A stretch of 64,000 bases of DNA. Origin: Duganella sp. 1224 (GTDB lineage: Bacteria > Pseudomonadota > Gammaproteobacteria > Burkholderiales > Burkholderiaceae_D). The notes under the pieces were generated by a model. It made no database searches and had not been told where the DNA came from. It was given only the letters and a program-made list of their open reading frames with translations. Position numbers and translations under genes: made by a program. The stretch is taken from positions 1,426,001 through 1,490,000 of the forward strand of contig NZ_JACBYS010000001.1 in NCBI RefSeq assembly GCF_013408245.1, in the 5' to 3' direction. Shown here in pieces: positions 9,007-17,744 of the stretch (the first letter of the stretch is position 1; every line of letters starts with the position of its first letter).

Positions 9007-10229
9007 ACCAGCACCTCCAGCGGCGGTGGATGGCCGAGGAACGCCGTGGGGCTGGCCGTCAAGCCGTAGGCGCCGGACTGGAACACCACCACGTAATCAC
9101 CGGGTTCGGCACGTGCCAGTTCCATGCTGTCGGCCAGCATGTCCAGCGGCGTGCACAAGGGGCCGACCACGGTGGCCACCTCGCGCGGCGCTGCGTGCAT
9201 GCGGTTGCCGATCGCCACCGGGTAGTTCTTGCGTATCACCTGGCCAAAATGACCGGACGCGGCCAGATGGTGGTGCAGGCCGCCGTCGGTAATCAAAAAT
9301 ACCTGGCCGTGCGACAGCTTGCGCTCCAGCACGCGGCACACATAGATGCCGCTTTCCGCCACCAGATAGCGGCCCAGCTCCAGCACCAGCCGGGTCTGTG
9401 GCGAGGCGGCGGCCAGCGCCCGGGCGGTCGTCCCCAGCCCTTCGGCCACGGCGGCCAGGTTCAGCGGCTGCTCGCCCGGAAAATACGGCACGCCGAACCC
9501 GCCGCCGATATTCAGCAGCCGCATTGGCGTTGGCGCATGCTCGGCCAACCGCAGCCCGAGCTCAACACACAAGCGCTGCGCTTCGCAAATCGCGTGGGCC
9601 GACAAGTTCTGTGCGCCGCAAAACAGGTGAAATCCCTGGAAATCCAGGGCCAGGTGGCGCAGCTTGCGCAACATCGCCGGCACCCGCTCGGCATCGACGC
9701 CAAATTGCCGCGCGCCGCCCGCCATTTTCATGCCGGCATATTTCAGCTCGAATTCCGGATTGACGCGGATGGCCACGCGCGGCATCATGCCCAACAGTTC
9801 GCCGACGCGTGCGGCGCGCTCCATCTCCTCTTCCGATTCCAGATGCAGCACCACGCCGGACGCCACCGCGCTGCGCAGCTCGCTATTGCTCTTGCCCGGC
9901 CCGGCGAAACTGATGCGCGACGGCGGCATGCCGGCGTCCAGCGCCGTTTTCAATTCGCCGCCGGAGGCGACATCAAAGCCATCCACCAGCGTGGCCATCA
10001 TCTGCACCAGCGCCGGCATCGGATTGGCCTTGATGGCGTAATGCACGTGCAGATCGGCCGGCAGCACACCGCGCAGCAGGGCAATCCGCGACTGGATATG
10101 ATTGCGCTCGTAAGCATAGAACGGCGTGCGGCCGACGCGCTCGGCCAGCCGCGTCAGCGTGATGCCGCCCAGTTGCAGGCAGTCGTCCTGCACCGGAAAC
10201 TGCCGCAGCGGCGCATGGGGGGCCGTCAT
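9003..10229 (-). CDS. Pyridoxal-dependent decarboxylase, exosortase A system-associated
   Basis: This 408-aa protein is a fold-type III PLP enzyme of the diaminopimelate/ornithine decarboxylase superfamily. It has the PLP lysine in HYAIKANPMP near residue 65, the glycine-rich phosphate loop LNIGGGFG, and the C-terminal VVGPLCTPLDML with the substrate-contacting Cys. It corresponds to the exosortase A-associated decarboxylase family (TIGR03099). The substrate is unknown; the adjacent AMP-forming ligase and carrier protein suggest it processes an amino acid or acyl building block. ATGA overlaps at both ends link it to the ligase upstream and the amidotransferase downstream. Confidence 0.92.
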   Translation of the reverse strand: MTAPHAPLRQFPVQDDCLQLGGITLTRLAERVGRTPFYAYERNHIQSRIALLRGVLPADLHVHYAIKANPMPALVQMMATLVDGFDVASGGELKTALDAGMPPSRISFAGPGKSNSELRSAVASGVVLHLESEEEMERAARVGELLGMMPRVAIRVNPEFELKYAGMKMAGGARQFGVDAERVPAMLRKLRHLALDFQGFHLFCGAQNLSAHAICEAQRLCVELGLRLAEHAPTPMRLLNIGGGFGVPYFPGEQPLNLAAVAEGLGTTARALAAASPQTRLVLELGRYLVAESGIYVCRVLERKLSHGQVFLITDGGLHHHLAASGHFGQVIRKNYPVAIGNRMHAAPREVATVVGPLCTPLDMLADSMELARAEPGDYVVVFQSGAYGLTASPTAFLGHPPPLEVLV

Positions 10230-11788
10230 CTGCGCATCTCCAGTTCCTGCGCCAGCAGGCGGCGGTCGATCTTGCCGTTGGGATTGCGCGGCAGCGGCTG
10301 GCTGCGCATCTCGATGCGCGACGGCACCATATACGCCGGCAGGTGCTGTTTGCAGGCGGCCAGCAGTGGCGCGCCGTTACGCTCCTCGCCCATCGCCACC
10401 AGAACGATGCTCTGGCCGAGCATCGCATGCGGTACGCCAAACGCCGCCGCCTCCGATATTAGACCGGTCGCGTACACCACCTCCTCCACCTCTGCCGGAC
10501 TGACCCGGTAGCCGGAGGTCTTGATCATGTCGTCGCTGCGGCCGATGAAATACAGATAGCCCTCGTCGTCGGCGCGTACCGTGTCGCCCGACCAAACCGC
10601 CAGTTCGGGAATCGGCAGGCCGCCACTGCGGTCCGGCAGCGGCCGGAAACGTTCCGCCGTGCGCGCCGGGTCATTCCAGTAGCCCATGGCGACCAGCGCG
10701 CCGCGGTGCACCAGTTCCCCCGGCTCGTTGGGCGCGCATGGCGAACCGTCGCTGCGCAGCACCAGGATTTCCGCGTTCGGAATCGCCTTGCCGATGGAAT
10801 CCGGGCGGAGATCCAGCTGCTCCGGCGCCAGATACGTCGAACGGAATGCCTCGGTCAGACCATACATCAGATAGATTTCCACGTGCGGCAGCGCCTTGCG
10901 CAGCGCCTTGATCGTGTGTTGCGGCATCACGCCGCCAGAATTGGTGATGTAACGCAGGCGCCTGGTGTGGTGCCAGCTTAGTTCCGCGAGCTGTATCCAC
11001 AGCGGCGGCACGCCGGCCAGGCCGGTGATGCGGTCGCGGTCCACGGCGTCGATGACATCGCGCAGCAGCAAGTGGTTGAGCAGCACCGCGCAGGCGCCGA
11101 CCGCAAAGGCGGTGGTCAGCTGGCTCAGGCCGTAATCGAAACTGAGCGGCAGCACGCAGAGGATGCGGTCCTCCGCCGTGTTGTGCAGGTAGCTGGCCAC
11201 GCTGAGCGCCCCCGCCACCAGATTGCGGTGCGACAGCACCACCCCTTTCGGCTTGCCGGTACTGCCGGAGGTGTACAGGATGGCGGCCATATCGCTGTCG
11301 ATGCACGGGTGGCACGGCTGTGGCGCGGCGGCGGCCATCACCTCGCGCCAGGAATGCAGCTGCACGCCGGATGGCGGCTGCAAAGCCTCCATCGCGCCGG
11401 TGATGATGACGGTCTGCAGATCCGGGCACGCGGCCAGCGCCTCCGCCAGTTGGCGGTACCGCTCGCGCGAAGTCACCAGGATGCGCACGTTGCAGTCGGC
11501 CAGAATATAGGCCACTTGCTCGGCCTTCAGCACCGGATTGACCGGCACGAACACCGCGCCCGCTGCCGCCGCGCCAAACATGGCCACCACCGTCTCCTCG
11601 CGCTTTTCCAGGTACACCGCCAGGCGCTCGCCGCGCCCCAGCCCCTGCTGCAACCACGCGTGCGCAGCCTGGCGCACCATCTGCGCCAGCGCGCCGTAGT
11701 TCAGGCCCGCCCCCTGGTAACACAGGGCATGGCGATCCGGCATCTGCTGCGCCGACTGGAAAATGACGTCGTGGATAAGCTGCGGCAT
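10226..11788 (-). CDS. Acyl-CoA ligase (AMP-forming), exosortase A system-associated
   Basis: The 520-aa protein is an ANL superfamily adenylate-forming enzyme: P-loop TSGSTGKPKGV near residue 177, YGLTEAF in the A5 region, and the catalytic lysine in NPNGKIDRR near the C-terminus. It matches the exosortase A-associated ligase family (TIGR03098). It would activate a carboxylic acid or amino acid and load CoA or, more likely, the small carrier protein encoded divergently at 12643. GAAGG precedes the ATG. It is first gene of the minus-strand trio ligase-decarboxylase-amidotransferase, divergent from the GNAT gene over 159 bp. Confidence 0.93.
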   Translation of the reverse strand: MPQLIHDVIFQSAQQMPDRHALCYQGAGLNYGALAQMVRQAAHAWLQQGLGRGERLAVYLEKREETVVAMFGAAAAGAVFVPVNPVLKAEQVAYILADCNVRILVTSRERYRQLAEALAACPDLQTVIITGAMEALQPPSGVQLHSWREVMAAAAPQPCHPCIDSDMAAILYTSGSTGKPKGVVLSHRNLVAGALSVASYLHNTAEDRILCVLPLSFDYGLSQLTTAFAVGACAVLLNHLLLRDVIDAVDRDRITGLAGVPPLWIQLAELSWHHTRRLRYITNSGGVMPQHTIKALRKALPHVEIYLMYGLTEAFRSTYLAPEQLDLRPDSIGKAIPNAEILVLRSDGSPCAPNEPGELVHRGALVAMGYWNDPARTAERFRPLPDRSGGLPIPELAVWSGDTVRADDEGYLYFIGRSDDMIKTSGYRVSPAEVEEVVYATGLISEAAAFGVPHAMLGQSIVLVAMGEERNGAPLLAACKQHLPAYMVPSRIEMRSQPLPRNPNGKIDRRLLAQELEMRR

Positions 11789-11947
11789 GGCGGTCGGCCT
11801 TCACAATGGACAGTCTTCCATGATCGGGACAAATCGTCGTGCGGTTCTTGATGCGCGTCAAACGCCGCATGCGCTTGTGCTGGCGCAAACCGCGCGCTGC
11901 GCGCCCATAGTTTAATCAGAACCCCGCTCCTTATCGGATCCGCTGCC

Positions 11948-12676
11948 ATGAGCAAACGCCTGCGTCTCACTCTCGCGCAACTGGGCTGGCTGAACACCGC
12001 CCTGTATCTGCTGGCGCGCGGACTGGAACGTGCCAGCGGCGGGCGCTGGGCGCTGTACCGCTATCTGTTCGTCGCCCAGCACGTGAGCGACGCGCCGCTA
12101 TCGCCCATGCGCGGCGCCGACATCGACATCCGTTCGCCTGGCGCCGGCGCGCCGCTGCCGGAGGACTATCCGCGGCCGGCCAGCGTGGTGCGCGGCCGCT
12201 ACGCGCAAGGCGCAAGAACGCTCACCGCATGGCGCGCCGGCCGTCTGGCCGGCTTTCTATGGATGATCCCCCGCGCCTACCAGGAGGATGAAGTGCGGGT
12301 GCGCTACCGGCTGGCGTCCGCGGGCGCCAGCTGGGACTTTGACGTGTGGGTGCGGCCGGAGGAACGTCTCGGCTGGGTCTTCCGCCGCCTATGGGAAGCG
12401 GCGCGCCAGCAGCTGCGGGCGCAGGGCGTGCGCTGGACCTGCAGCCGCATCTCCGCCTTCAATCCGGCATCGCTGCGCGCGCATGCACACATCGGCGTGG
12501 TGCGGCTCGGCCACGCCGTGTTCCTGCGCTGCGGCCGCTGGCAGTGGATGATGTGCAGCCTGCGTCCCTACGTCCATCTGTCGCGCCATCCCGCATCCTT
12601 TCCGCAACTGATATTCGACACCAGCCAGTTACAGGAGCCCCCATGCCCCAATTTTCGCAAGTCTGCCAAATCCTGA
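11948..12676 (+). CDS. GNAT-family N-acetyltransferase of the exosortase locus
   Basis: This 242-aa protein shows a GNAT-like core: residues about 70-195 give the strand-helix pattern around LTAWRAGRLAGFLWMI, the WDFDVWVRPEERLGWVFRRL segment resembling the acetyl-CoA binding strand and helix, and a final strand LGHAVFLRCG. Its place at the head of the carrier protein-hydrolase operon suggests transfer of an acyl group, possibly from the neighbouring carrier protein. The upstream Shine-Dalgarno is poor. The 3' end overlaps the carrier protein gene by 34 bp, an unusually long same-strand overlap. Substrate unknown. Confidence 0.75.
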   Translation: MSKRLRLTLAQLGWLNTALYLLARGLERASGGRWALYRYLFVAQHVSDAPLSPMRGADIDIRSPGAGAPLPEDYPRPASVVRGRYAQGARTLTAWRAGRLAGFLWMIPRAYQEDEVRVRYRLASAGASWDFDVWVRPEERLGWVFRRLWEAARQQLRAQGVRWTCSRISAFNPASLRAHAHIGVVRLGHAVFLRCGRWQWMMCSLRPYVHLSRHPASFPQLIFDTSQLQEPPCPNFRKSAKS

Positions 12677-12891
12677 GGAGCACCCTGGCCCTGGGCCAGC
12701 TGCCGCTGACCGAAGACACGCCGCTGCTGGGCAGCCTGCCGGAGCTGGACTCGATGGCCGTGGCCAATCTGATCGTGGCGCTGGAGCAGCACTTTGGCTT
12801 CGAGGTGCGGGACGACGAAATCAGCGCCCGCCACTTCGCCACGGTGGGTACCCTGGCCAGCTTCGTCGCCAGCAAAATGGCACTGTCGTGA
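12643..12891 (+). CDS. Acyl/peptidyl carrier protein of the exosortase locus
   Basis: The 82-aa protein starts MPQFSQVCQILRSTLALG and carries the phosphopantetheine attachment motif ELDSMAV (serine near residue 36) between helices 1 and 2, followed by the acidic helix and IVALEQHFG typical of acyl carrier proteins. GGAG lies just before the ATG, which is inside the end of the GNAT gene. It presumably carries the acyl or aminoacyl group activated by the AMP-forming ligase. The GTGA overlap with the next hydrolase indicates coupled translation. Confidence 0.9.
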   Translation: MPQFSQVCQILRSTLALGQLPLTEDTPLLGSLPELDSMAVANLIVALEQHFGFEVRDDEISARHFATVGTLASFVASKMALS

Positions 12892-13727
12892 ACACGCCCT
12901 CCTTCACCGCGCTGCCGTTCTTCCTGAATGCCGACGAAGGTGAGCGCTTTTGCCTGTACCACGAACCGGAGACCGGCGTGCCGCCGCGCGGCGCCATCCT
13001 GTACGTTCATCCGTTTGCGGAAGAACTGAACAAGAGCCGGCGCATGGTGGCGCTGCAGGCGCGCGCCTACGCGCAGGCAGGCTTCGGCGTGCTGCAAATC
13101 GACTTGTACGGCTGCGGCGACAGCAGCGGCGAACTGGCGCTGGCCCGCTGGGACACCTGGCTCGGCGACCTGGCGCGGGCGTGGCAATGGCTGCAAGCGC
13201 GCCACAGCGGTCCACGATACCTGTGGGGGCTGCGGCTCGGCGCCTTGCTGGCGCTCGATTTCGCCAGGCGCGCGCGGCCGGATGGCCTGATCCTGTGGCA
13301 GCCGGCGCTGAGTGGCCGCGCGCATTTGCACCAGTTCGCGCGCCTGCAAAGCGCGGCGCGGCTGTTCGCCAGCGGCCCGGCCGCCGAACAAGGCACGGAA
13401 ATCGCCGGCTACCTGACACCGCCGGCACTCTCCGACGCCATTGCCGAACTGGATGCCGACGCGCTGACGCCACGCTGCCCGGTGCAATGGCTGGAACTCA
13501 GTCCGGCGCCACACGGTGCCGCCGCCGAGTATGCCAGCGCCGCCGGCCAGGGACAGGCGGCATTGCAGCCGGCATCCGCCTTGCTGATCGACCGCTGGCG
13601 TCAGGGCGGCGCCGATGTTCAAGCCTATCCCGTCGACGGCGAGGCCTTCTGGACCAGCAGCGAAATCGGCCTCGCCCCCGAACTGTTGGCCGCCACCGCC
13701 GCCGCCATGCCCAGGGAGCCGACGTGA
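12888..13727 (+). CDS. Alpha/beta hydrolase 2, exosortase A system-associated
   Basis: This 279-aa protein has an alpha/beta hydrolase pattern: the YVHPFAEELNKSRRM oxyanion-side segment, VLQIDLYGCGDSSG near residue 70, and GLRLGALLAL at the nucleophile elbow. It fits the exosortase A-associated hydrolase 2 family (TIGR03101). At the elbow the usual Ser is replaced (G-L-R-L-G), so ordinary serine hydrolase activity is doubtful. The start is GTG overlapping the stop of the carrier gene (GTGA). It always accompanies hydrolase 1 in such loci; the reaction is unknown, perhaps release from the carrier protein. Confidence 0.88.
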   Translation: MNTPSFTALPFFLNADEGERFCLYHEPETGVPPRGAILYVHPFAEELNKSRRMVALQARAYAQAGFGVLQIDLYGCGDSSGELALARWDTWLGDLARAWQWLQARHSGPRYLWGLRLGALLALDFARRARPDGLILWQPALSGRAHLHQFARLQSAARLFASGPAAEQGTEIAGYLTPPALSDAIAELDADALTPRCPVQWLELSPAPHGAAAEYASAAGQGQAALQPASALLIDRWRQGGADVQAYPVDGEAFWTSSEIGLAPELLAATAAAMPREPT

Positions 13728-14554
13728 TGCCGCAGCAGCGCGCCCTCCACTTCACCTGCCAGGACTGCTGGCTGTTCGGCATACTGCACGTGCCGGACGA
13801 GCCGCTGACGCGCGGTGTGCTGATCGTCACCGGCGGCCCGCAATACCGCGTCGGCAGCCACCGCCAATTCGTCCTGCTGGCGCGCCACCTGGCCGAACAT
13901 CGGGTGCCGGTGATGCGCTTCGACTATCGCGGCATGGGCGACAGCGAAGGCGAAATGCGCGATTTCGAATCGATACAAGACGACCTGGAGGCCGCGATCG
14001 GCGAATTTTTCAGCGCCATGCCATCACTGCGGGAGCTGGTGCTGTGGGGACTGTGCGACGGCGCCACCGCCGCCGCCTTCCACGCGCCGAACGATCCGCG
14101 CATCACCGGCCTGGTGATGCTCAATCCATGGGTGCGCACCACGCAAGGCGAAGCCCGCACCACGCTGCGCCACTACTACCTGCGCCGCGTGCGCGAGCCG
14201 GAGTTCTGGCGCAAGCTGGCGCGCGGGCGCTTCGGCCTGCGCAATGCGCTGTCGTCGTTCGGCCAGTTGGCCGCCGCTGCCCGCCAGCCGGCGGCGCAGG
14301 TGGAGTCGCTGCCGGAGCGGCTGTATCGCTCGCTGCGGCGCTTTCGTGGACAAATCCTCATCATCCTGAGCGGCGCGGACCTGGGCGCGCGCGAGTTCAT
14401 GGCGCTGCCATGCCAGCATGCGCACTGGGCCGCCTTGCTGGCATCGCGTCACGTGCGGCAGACGGTCGTCGCCAACGCCAACCATACCTTCGCGCGCCAG
14501 ACGTGGCGCGACGAGGTGGCCAACATCTGCACCGACTGGATACGGTCATGGTAA
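13727..14554 (+). CDS. Alpha/beta hydrolase 1, exosortase A system-associated
   Basis: The 275-aa product starts MPQQRALHFTCQDCWLFGIL and has the hydrolase landmarks GGPQYRVGSHRQFVLLAR, MRFDYRGMGDSEG and the elbow LVLWGLCDGATAA with Cys in the nucleophile position. It corresponds to the hydrolase 1 family of exosortase A loci (TIGR03100). A cysteine elbow could support acyl transfer from a thioester such as the neighbouring carrier protein; that is inference. The ATG overlaps the previous stop by 1 bp (TGATG). The longer upstream frame is a shadow of hydrolase 2. Confidence 0.9.
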   Translation: MPQQRALHFTCQDCWLFGILHVPDEPLTRGVLIVTGGPQYRVGSHRQFVLLARHLAEHRVPVMRFDYRGMGDSEGEMRDFESIQDDLEAAIGEFFSAMPSLRELVLWGLCDGATAAAFHAPNDPRITGLVMLNPWVRTTQGEARTTLRHYYLRRVREPEFWRKLARGRFGLRNALSSFGQLAAAARQPAAQVESLPERLYRSLRRFRGQILIILSGADLGAREFMALPCQHAHWAALLASRHVRQTVVANANHTFARQTWRDEVANICTDWIRSW

Positions 14555-15798
14555 AGCGCGTGTTGATGATCGCCTACCACTATCCGCCGCTGCGCGGCGG
14601 TAGCGGTATCCATCGCACGCTGGCTTTTACGCGGTACCTGCCGCAACTGGGCTGGCAGCCGGTGGTGCTGTCGGTCAGCCCCAGCGCCTATCCGGCGTGC
14701 GGCCTTGCCGATGTCGCGCCGCAGGTGCCGGTACACCGCAGCTTTGCGCTGGACAGCGCGCGCCACCTGGCCATTGCCGGCCGCTACCCGTCGCTGCTGG
14801 CGCAGCCGGACCGCTGGATCTCATGGTGGTTGAGCGCAGTACCAGCGGGACTGCGGCTGATTCGCCGGCATCGGCCGCACTTCATCTGGTCCAGCTACCC
14901 AATCGCCACCGCGCACCTGATCGGCCTCACGCTGCACCGGCTGACCGGCGTTCCGTGGATTGCCGACCAGCGCGACCCGATGATCGACACCGGCTATCCG
15001 CCCGATCCATGCCGGCGCCGCATCCACGGCTGGATCGAGCGGCAGGCGATGCGGCGTGGCGCGGCGGTGGTCTGCACCACGCCGGGCGCGGTGCGCGACC
15101 TCAATCTGCGCTTCCCGCAGGCAGATACCCGCCGCATCGCCTTGATTGAAAATGGCTACGACGAAGCCAGTTTTCTCGGTGCCGAAGCCGCCGGCCTGCA
15201 AGCGGCGCCGCCAGCCGGGCCATTCCGGCTGCTGCACAGCGGCGTGATCTATCCCTCCGAGCGCGATCCGGCCGCGCTGTTCACCGCGCTGGCGCGCCTG
15301 CTGGCACAGGGCGAACTGCGGCCGTCAAGCTTCCGCCTGGTGCTGCGCGCCAGCGGGCATGATGCGCATCTGCGGCATCGCATCGCCCGGCACGCGGCTC
15401 TGGCGCACATCGTCGAACTGGCGCCGCCGCTGCCCTACCAGGAGGCGCTGGCCGAAATGCTGGCGGCTGACGGGCTGCTGCTGCTCCAGGCGGAAAACTG
15501 CAACGGCCAGATTCCTGCCAAACTGTACGAATACCTGCGTGCCGGCCGTCCGCTGCTGGCGCTGACCGATCCCGACGGCGACACCGCCGGCCTGCTGCGC
15601 CGCGCCGGCATCCACACCATGGCACGACTGGACAATGCAGACGACATTGTCAGCGCGTTGCGTGAGTTTCTGCGTCTGTGCCGGCAGCGGCAGGCGCCGA
15701 CCGCGCCGCCATCGTTCATTGCCCGCCACTCCCGCGCGGCGCGCACGCACGAGCTGGCGGTGCTGCTGGACCGCCTCCACTCCGGAGAACTTGCATGA
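14548..15798 (+). CDS. Glycosyltransferase, GT4-like, exopolysaccharide locus
   Basis: The 416-aa product starts MVKRVLMIAYHYPPLRGGSG, the N-terminal donor-fold signature of GT-B family 4/WbuB-like enzymes. IENGYDEASF lies mid-protein and IPAKLYEYLRAGRPLLAL near the C-terminus supplies the nucleotide-sugar binding helix. It overlaps the end of hydrolase 1 by 7 bp and is followed by an ATGA overlap with the TPR gene, so five plus-strand genes here are translationally linked. It likely adds a sugar to the lipid-linked repeat; specificity cannot be read from sequence. Confidence 0.87.
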   Translation: MVKRVLMIAYHYPPLRGGSGIHRTLAFTRYLPQLGWQPVVLSVSPSAYPACGLADVAPQVPVHRSFALDSARHLAIAGRYPSLLAQPDRWISWWLSAVPAGLRLIRRHRPHFIWSSYPIATAHLIGLTLHRLTGVPWIADQRDPMIDTGYPPDPCRRRIHGWIERQAMRRGAAVVCTTPGAVRDLNLRFPQADTRRIALIENGYDEASFLGAEAAGLQAAPPAGPFRLLHSGVIYPSERDPAALFTALARLLAQGELRPSSFRLVLRASGHDAHLRHRIARHAALAHIVELAPPLPYQEALAEMLAADGLLLLQAENCNGQIPAKLYEYLRAGRPLLALTDPDGDTAGLLRRAGIHTMARLDNADDIVSALREFLRLCRQRQAPTAPPSFIARHSRAARTHELAVLLDRLHSGELA

Positions 15799-16403
15799 GA
15801 CACCTGGCCACCATCCTGATCTTCACCTGCGCAAGCGCCACAGCCGCCGACAACTGTCCGGACTACGTCAAGCACAATCCCGGCGGCGACTACAACAACG
15901 CCGACGACCGCCAGGGCCTGACCGTGGTGGAAAACTACCACTTCACGCCCAACGTCGAGCGGCTGATACGCGGCGCCAGCGGCGCGCTCGGCGCCGACAT
16001 CGGCTACACGCTGGAACACTTCCCCAACCACCACCGCGCACTGGCGGCGATGTCGCGCCTGGCGCTGCGTGACAAGACCAACAAGCCGCATGGCGCGCAC
16101 TACACGGTGGAGTGCTATTTCGAACGCGCGCTACGCTTCCGTGCCGACGACGCCCGCGTGCAAGCGCTCTACGGCGCCTATCTGCTGGCCCTTGGCCAAA
16201 TTGACGCCGCGCTGGAAAAACTGGAAGCGGCCGCGCGGCTGGAACCGGCGAATCCCACCGCCCACTACAATCTCGGGCTGCTCTACCTCAAGAAGAAGGA
16301 CTATGACAAGGCCCGCGCCAGCGCGCAACAAGCTTACGGCATGGGTTTTCCGCTGCCCGGCCTGAAAAACAAACTGATCGCGGCCGGCGAATGGCGCGAC
16401 TGA
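15795..16403 (+). CDS. Secreted/periplasmic tetratricopeptide repeat protein
   Basis: The 202-aa product begins with a signal peptide (MRHLATILIFTCASATAADN, cleavage likely after SATA). The C-terminal 90 residues form two to three TPR units (ALYGAYLLALGQIDAALEKL, then PTAHYNLGLLYLKKKDYDKA). TPR proteins in such loci often act as scaffolds for polysaccharide export; a specific role is not known. It ends immediately next to the convergent prsR gene (stop codons at 16403 and 16404) with no spacer for a conventional terminator. Confidence 0.85.
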   Translation: MRHLATILIFTCASATAADNCPDYVKHNPGGDYNNADDRQGLTVVENYHFTPNVERLIRGASGALGADIGYTLEHFPNHHRALAAMSRLALRDKTNKPHGAHYTVECYFERALRFRADDARVQALYGAYLLALGQIDAALEKLEAAARLEPANPTAHYNLGLLYLKKKDYDKARASAQQAYGMGFPLPGLKNKLIAAGEWRD

Positions 16404-17744
16404 CTACTTCAGACCATGATGGCTCATCAGGTCATACAGCGTCGGCCGGCTCACCCCCATCAGCTCCGCCGCCTTGACGATATTGCCGTCGGCGCGTGCC
16501 AGCGCCTTCACCATCACGTGATATTCCGCCGCCTCGCGCACCTGGCGCAGGTTAAGCGTCTCTTCCGCGCCATCCGGCAAGCCAAGATCGGCCGGCGTGA
16601 TCTGCGGGCCGTCGGCCATGATGACAGCGCGGCGGATGCAGTTCTCTATCTCGCGTACATTGCCAGGCCACGCGTAGGTGTCGATCGCGGCCAGCGCATC
16701 GGCGCTGAACGTCAGCAGCGAGCGTGATTCGCCGGCGCAGAACTTGTTGCGGAAGTGATGCGCCAACAACGCGCGGTCGCCGGCGCGGTCACGCAACGGC
16801 GGAATCGCCAGCACGATCTCGCTGAGGCGATAATACAGGTCTTCGCGGAAGCCGCCCTCCATCGCCAACGTCTTCAGGTTGCGGTGCGTGGCACAGACCA
16901 CGCGCACGTCGATGCTGATTTCGCTGCGGCCGCCAATCCGTTCAATCACCCGCTCCTGCAAAAAGCGCAGCAGCTTGGCCTGCAGGGCCGGCGCCATATC
17001 GCCGATTTCGTCGAAAAAGAACGTGCCGCCATGTGCCAGTTCCAGCTTGCCCGGCGTCTGCCGCTGCGCGCCGGTGAAGGCGCCTTTCTCGTAGCCGAAT
17101 AACTCGCTCTCCAGCAGATGCTCCGGAATGGCGGCGCAATTGATGGCCACAAAACGCTTGTCGTGGCGCGCGCTGAGTTGATGCAGGCCGCGCGCGATCA
17201 GCTCCTTGCCGCTACCCGAATCCCCCAGCAGCATCACCGTGGCCGACGACGGCGCCACCTTTTCGACGCTGCGGCACAGCTTCAGCATCGCCGGATCACG
17301 GCTGATGATGCCGGCCAGCGGCGAGTCGGACTGGATCTGCAGCATGCGCCGGTTCTCCCGCTGCATGGCGTGCAGATAAAAAGCGCGCTCGATCACCAGC
17401 GACAGCGTGTCCGCGTCCGAGGGCTTTTGATGAAAGTCGTAAGCGCCCATGGCGACGGCCTTCAACGCATGCGCGCGTTCCTGGTTACCGGACAGGACGA
17501 TGACCTTTGTATCGGGCGCCGACGCCAGTATCTGCGCCAGCAGCGCCAGGCCCTCGCTGGCGCCATCGGGATCCGGCGGCAGGCCAAGGTCCATTGTCAC
17601 CACGGCCGGCTGATGCCGGCGCAGCTGCGCCAGCGCGGTTTCGCGGTCATCCGCCGTGACCACATCGTAAGCGTCGAGGCTCCAGCGCAGCTGCTTTTGC
17701 AGCCCCGCGTCGTCCTCAACCACCAGCAGCTTGTTCTTGCCCAT
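16404..17744 (-). CDS. prsR: PEP-CTERM-box response regulator transcription factor PrsR (sigma54 activator)
   Basis: This 446-aa NtrC-type regulator has a receiver domain (phosphoacceptor Asp in VTMDLGLPPD near residue 52, Lys in FHQKPSD). A AAA+ domain with Walker A GDSGSGKE and the sigma54-contacting YEKGAFTGA loop follows, and a C-terminal Fis-type helix-turn-helix (NIVKAAELMGVSRPTLYDLM). It corresponds to PrsR, known to activate PEP-CTERM and exopolysaccharide genes with sigma54. AAGGAG lies 7 nt upstream of the ATG; the start lies inside the end of prsK (29-bp overlap), supporting coupled expression with its kinase. Confidence 0.94.
   Translation of the reverse strand: MGKNKLLVVEDDAGLQKQLRWSLDAYDVVTADDRETALAQLRRHQPAVVTMDLGLPPDPDGASEGLALLAQILASAPDTKVIVLSGNQERAHALKAVAMGAYDFHQKPSDADTLSLVIERAFYLHAMQRENRRMLQIQSDSPLAGIISRDPAMLKLCRSVEKVAPSSATVMLLGDSGSGKELIARGLHQLSARHDKRFVAINCAAIPEHLLESELFGYEKGAFTGAQRQTPGKLELAHGGTFFFDEIGDMAPALQAKLLRFLQERVIERIGGRSEISIDVRVVCATHRNLKTLAMEGGFREDLYYRLSEIVLAIPPLRDRAGDRALLAHHFRNKFCAGESRSLLTFSADALAAIDTYAWPGNVREIENCIRRAVIMADGPQITPADLGLPDGAEETLNLRQVREAAEYHVMVKALARADGNIVKAAELMGVSRPTLYDLMSHHGLK

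Noticed and set aside
9030-10511. Long plus-strand frame antisense to the PLP decarboxylase
   Set aside because: Low-complexity Gln/Arg/Ala translation typical of a shadow; the minus strand carries all PLP enzyme motifs.
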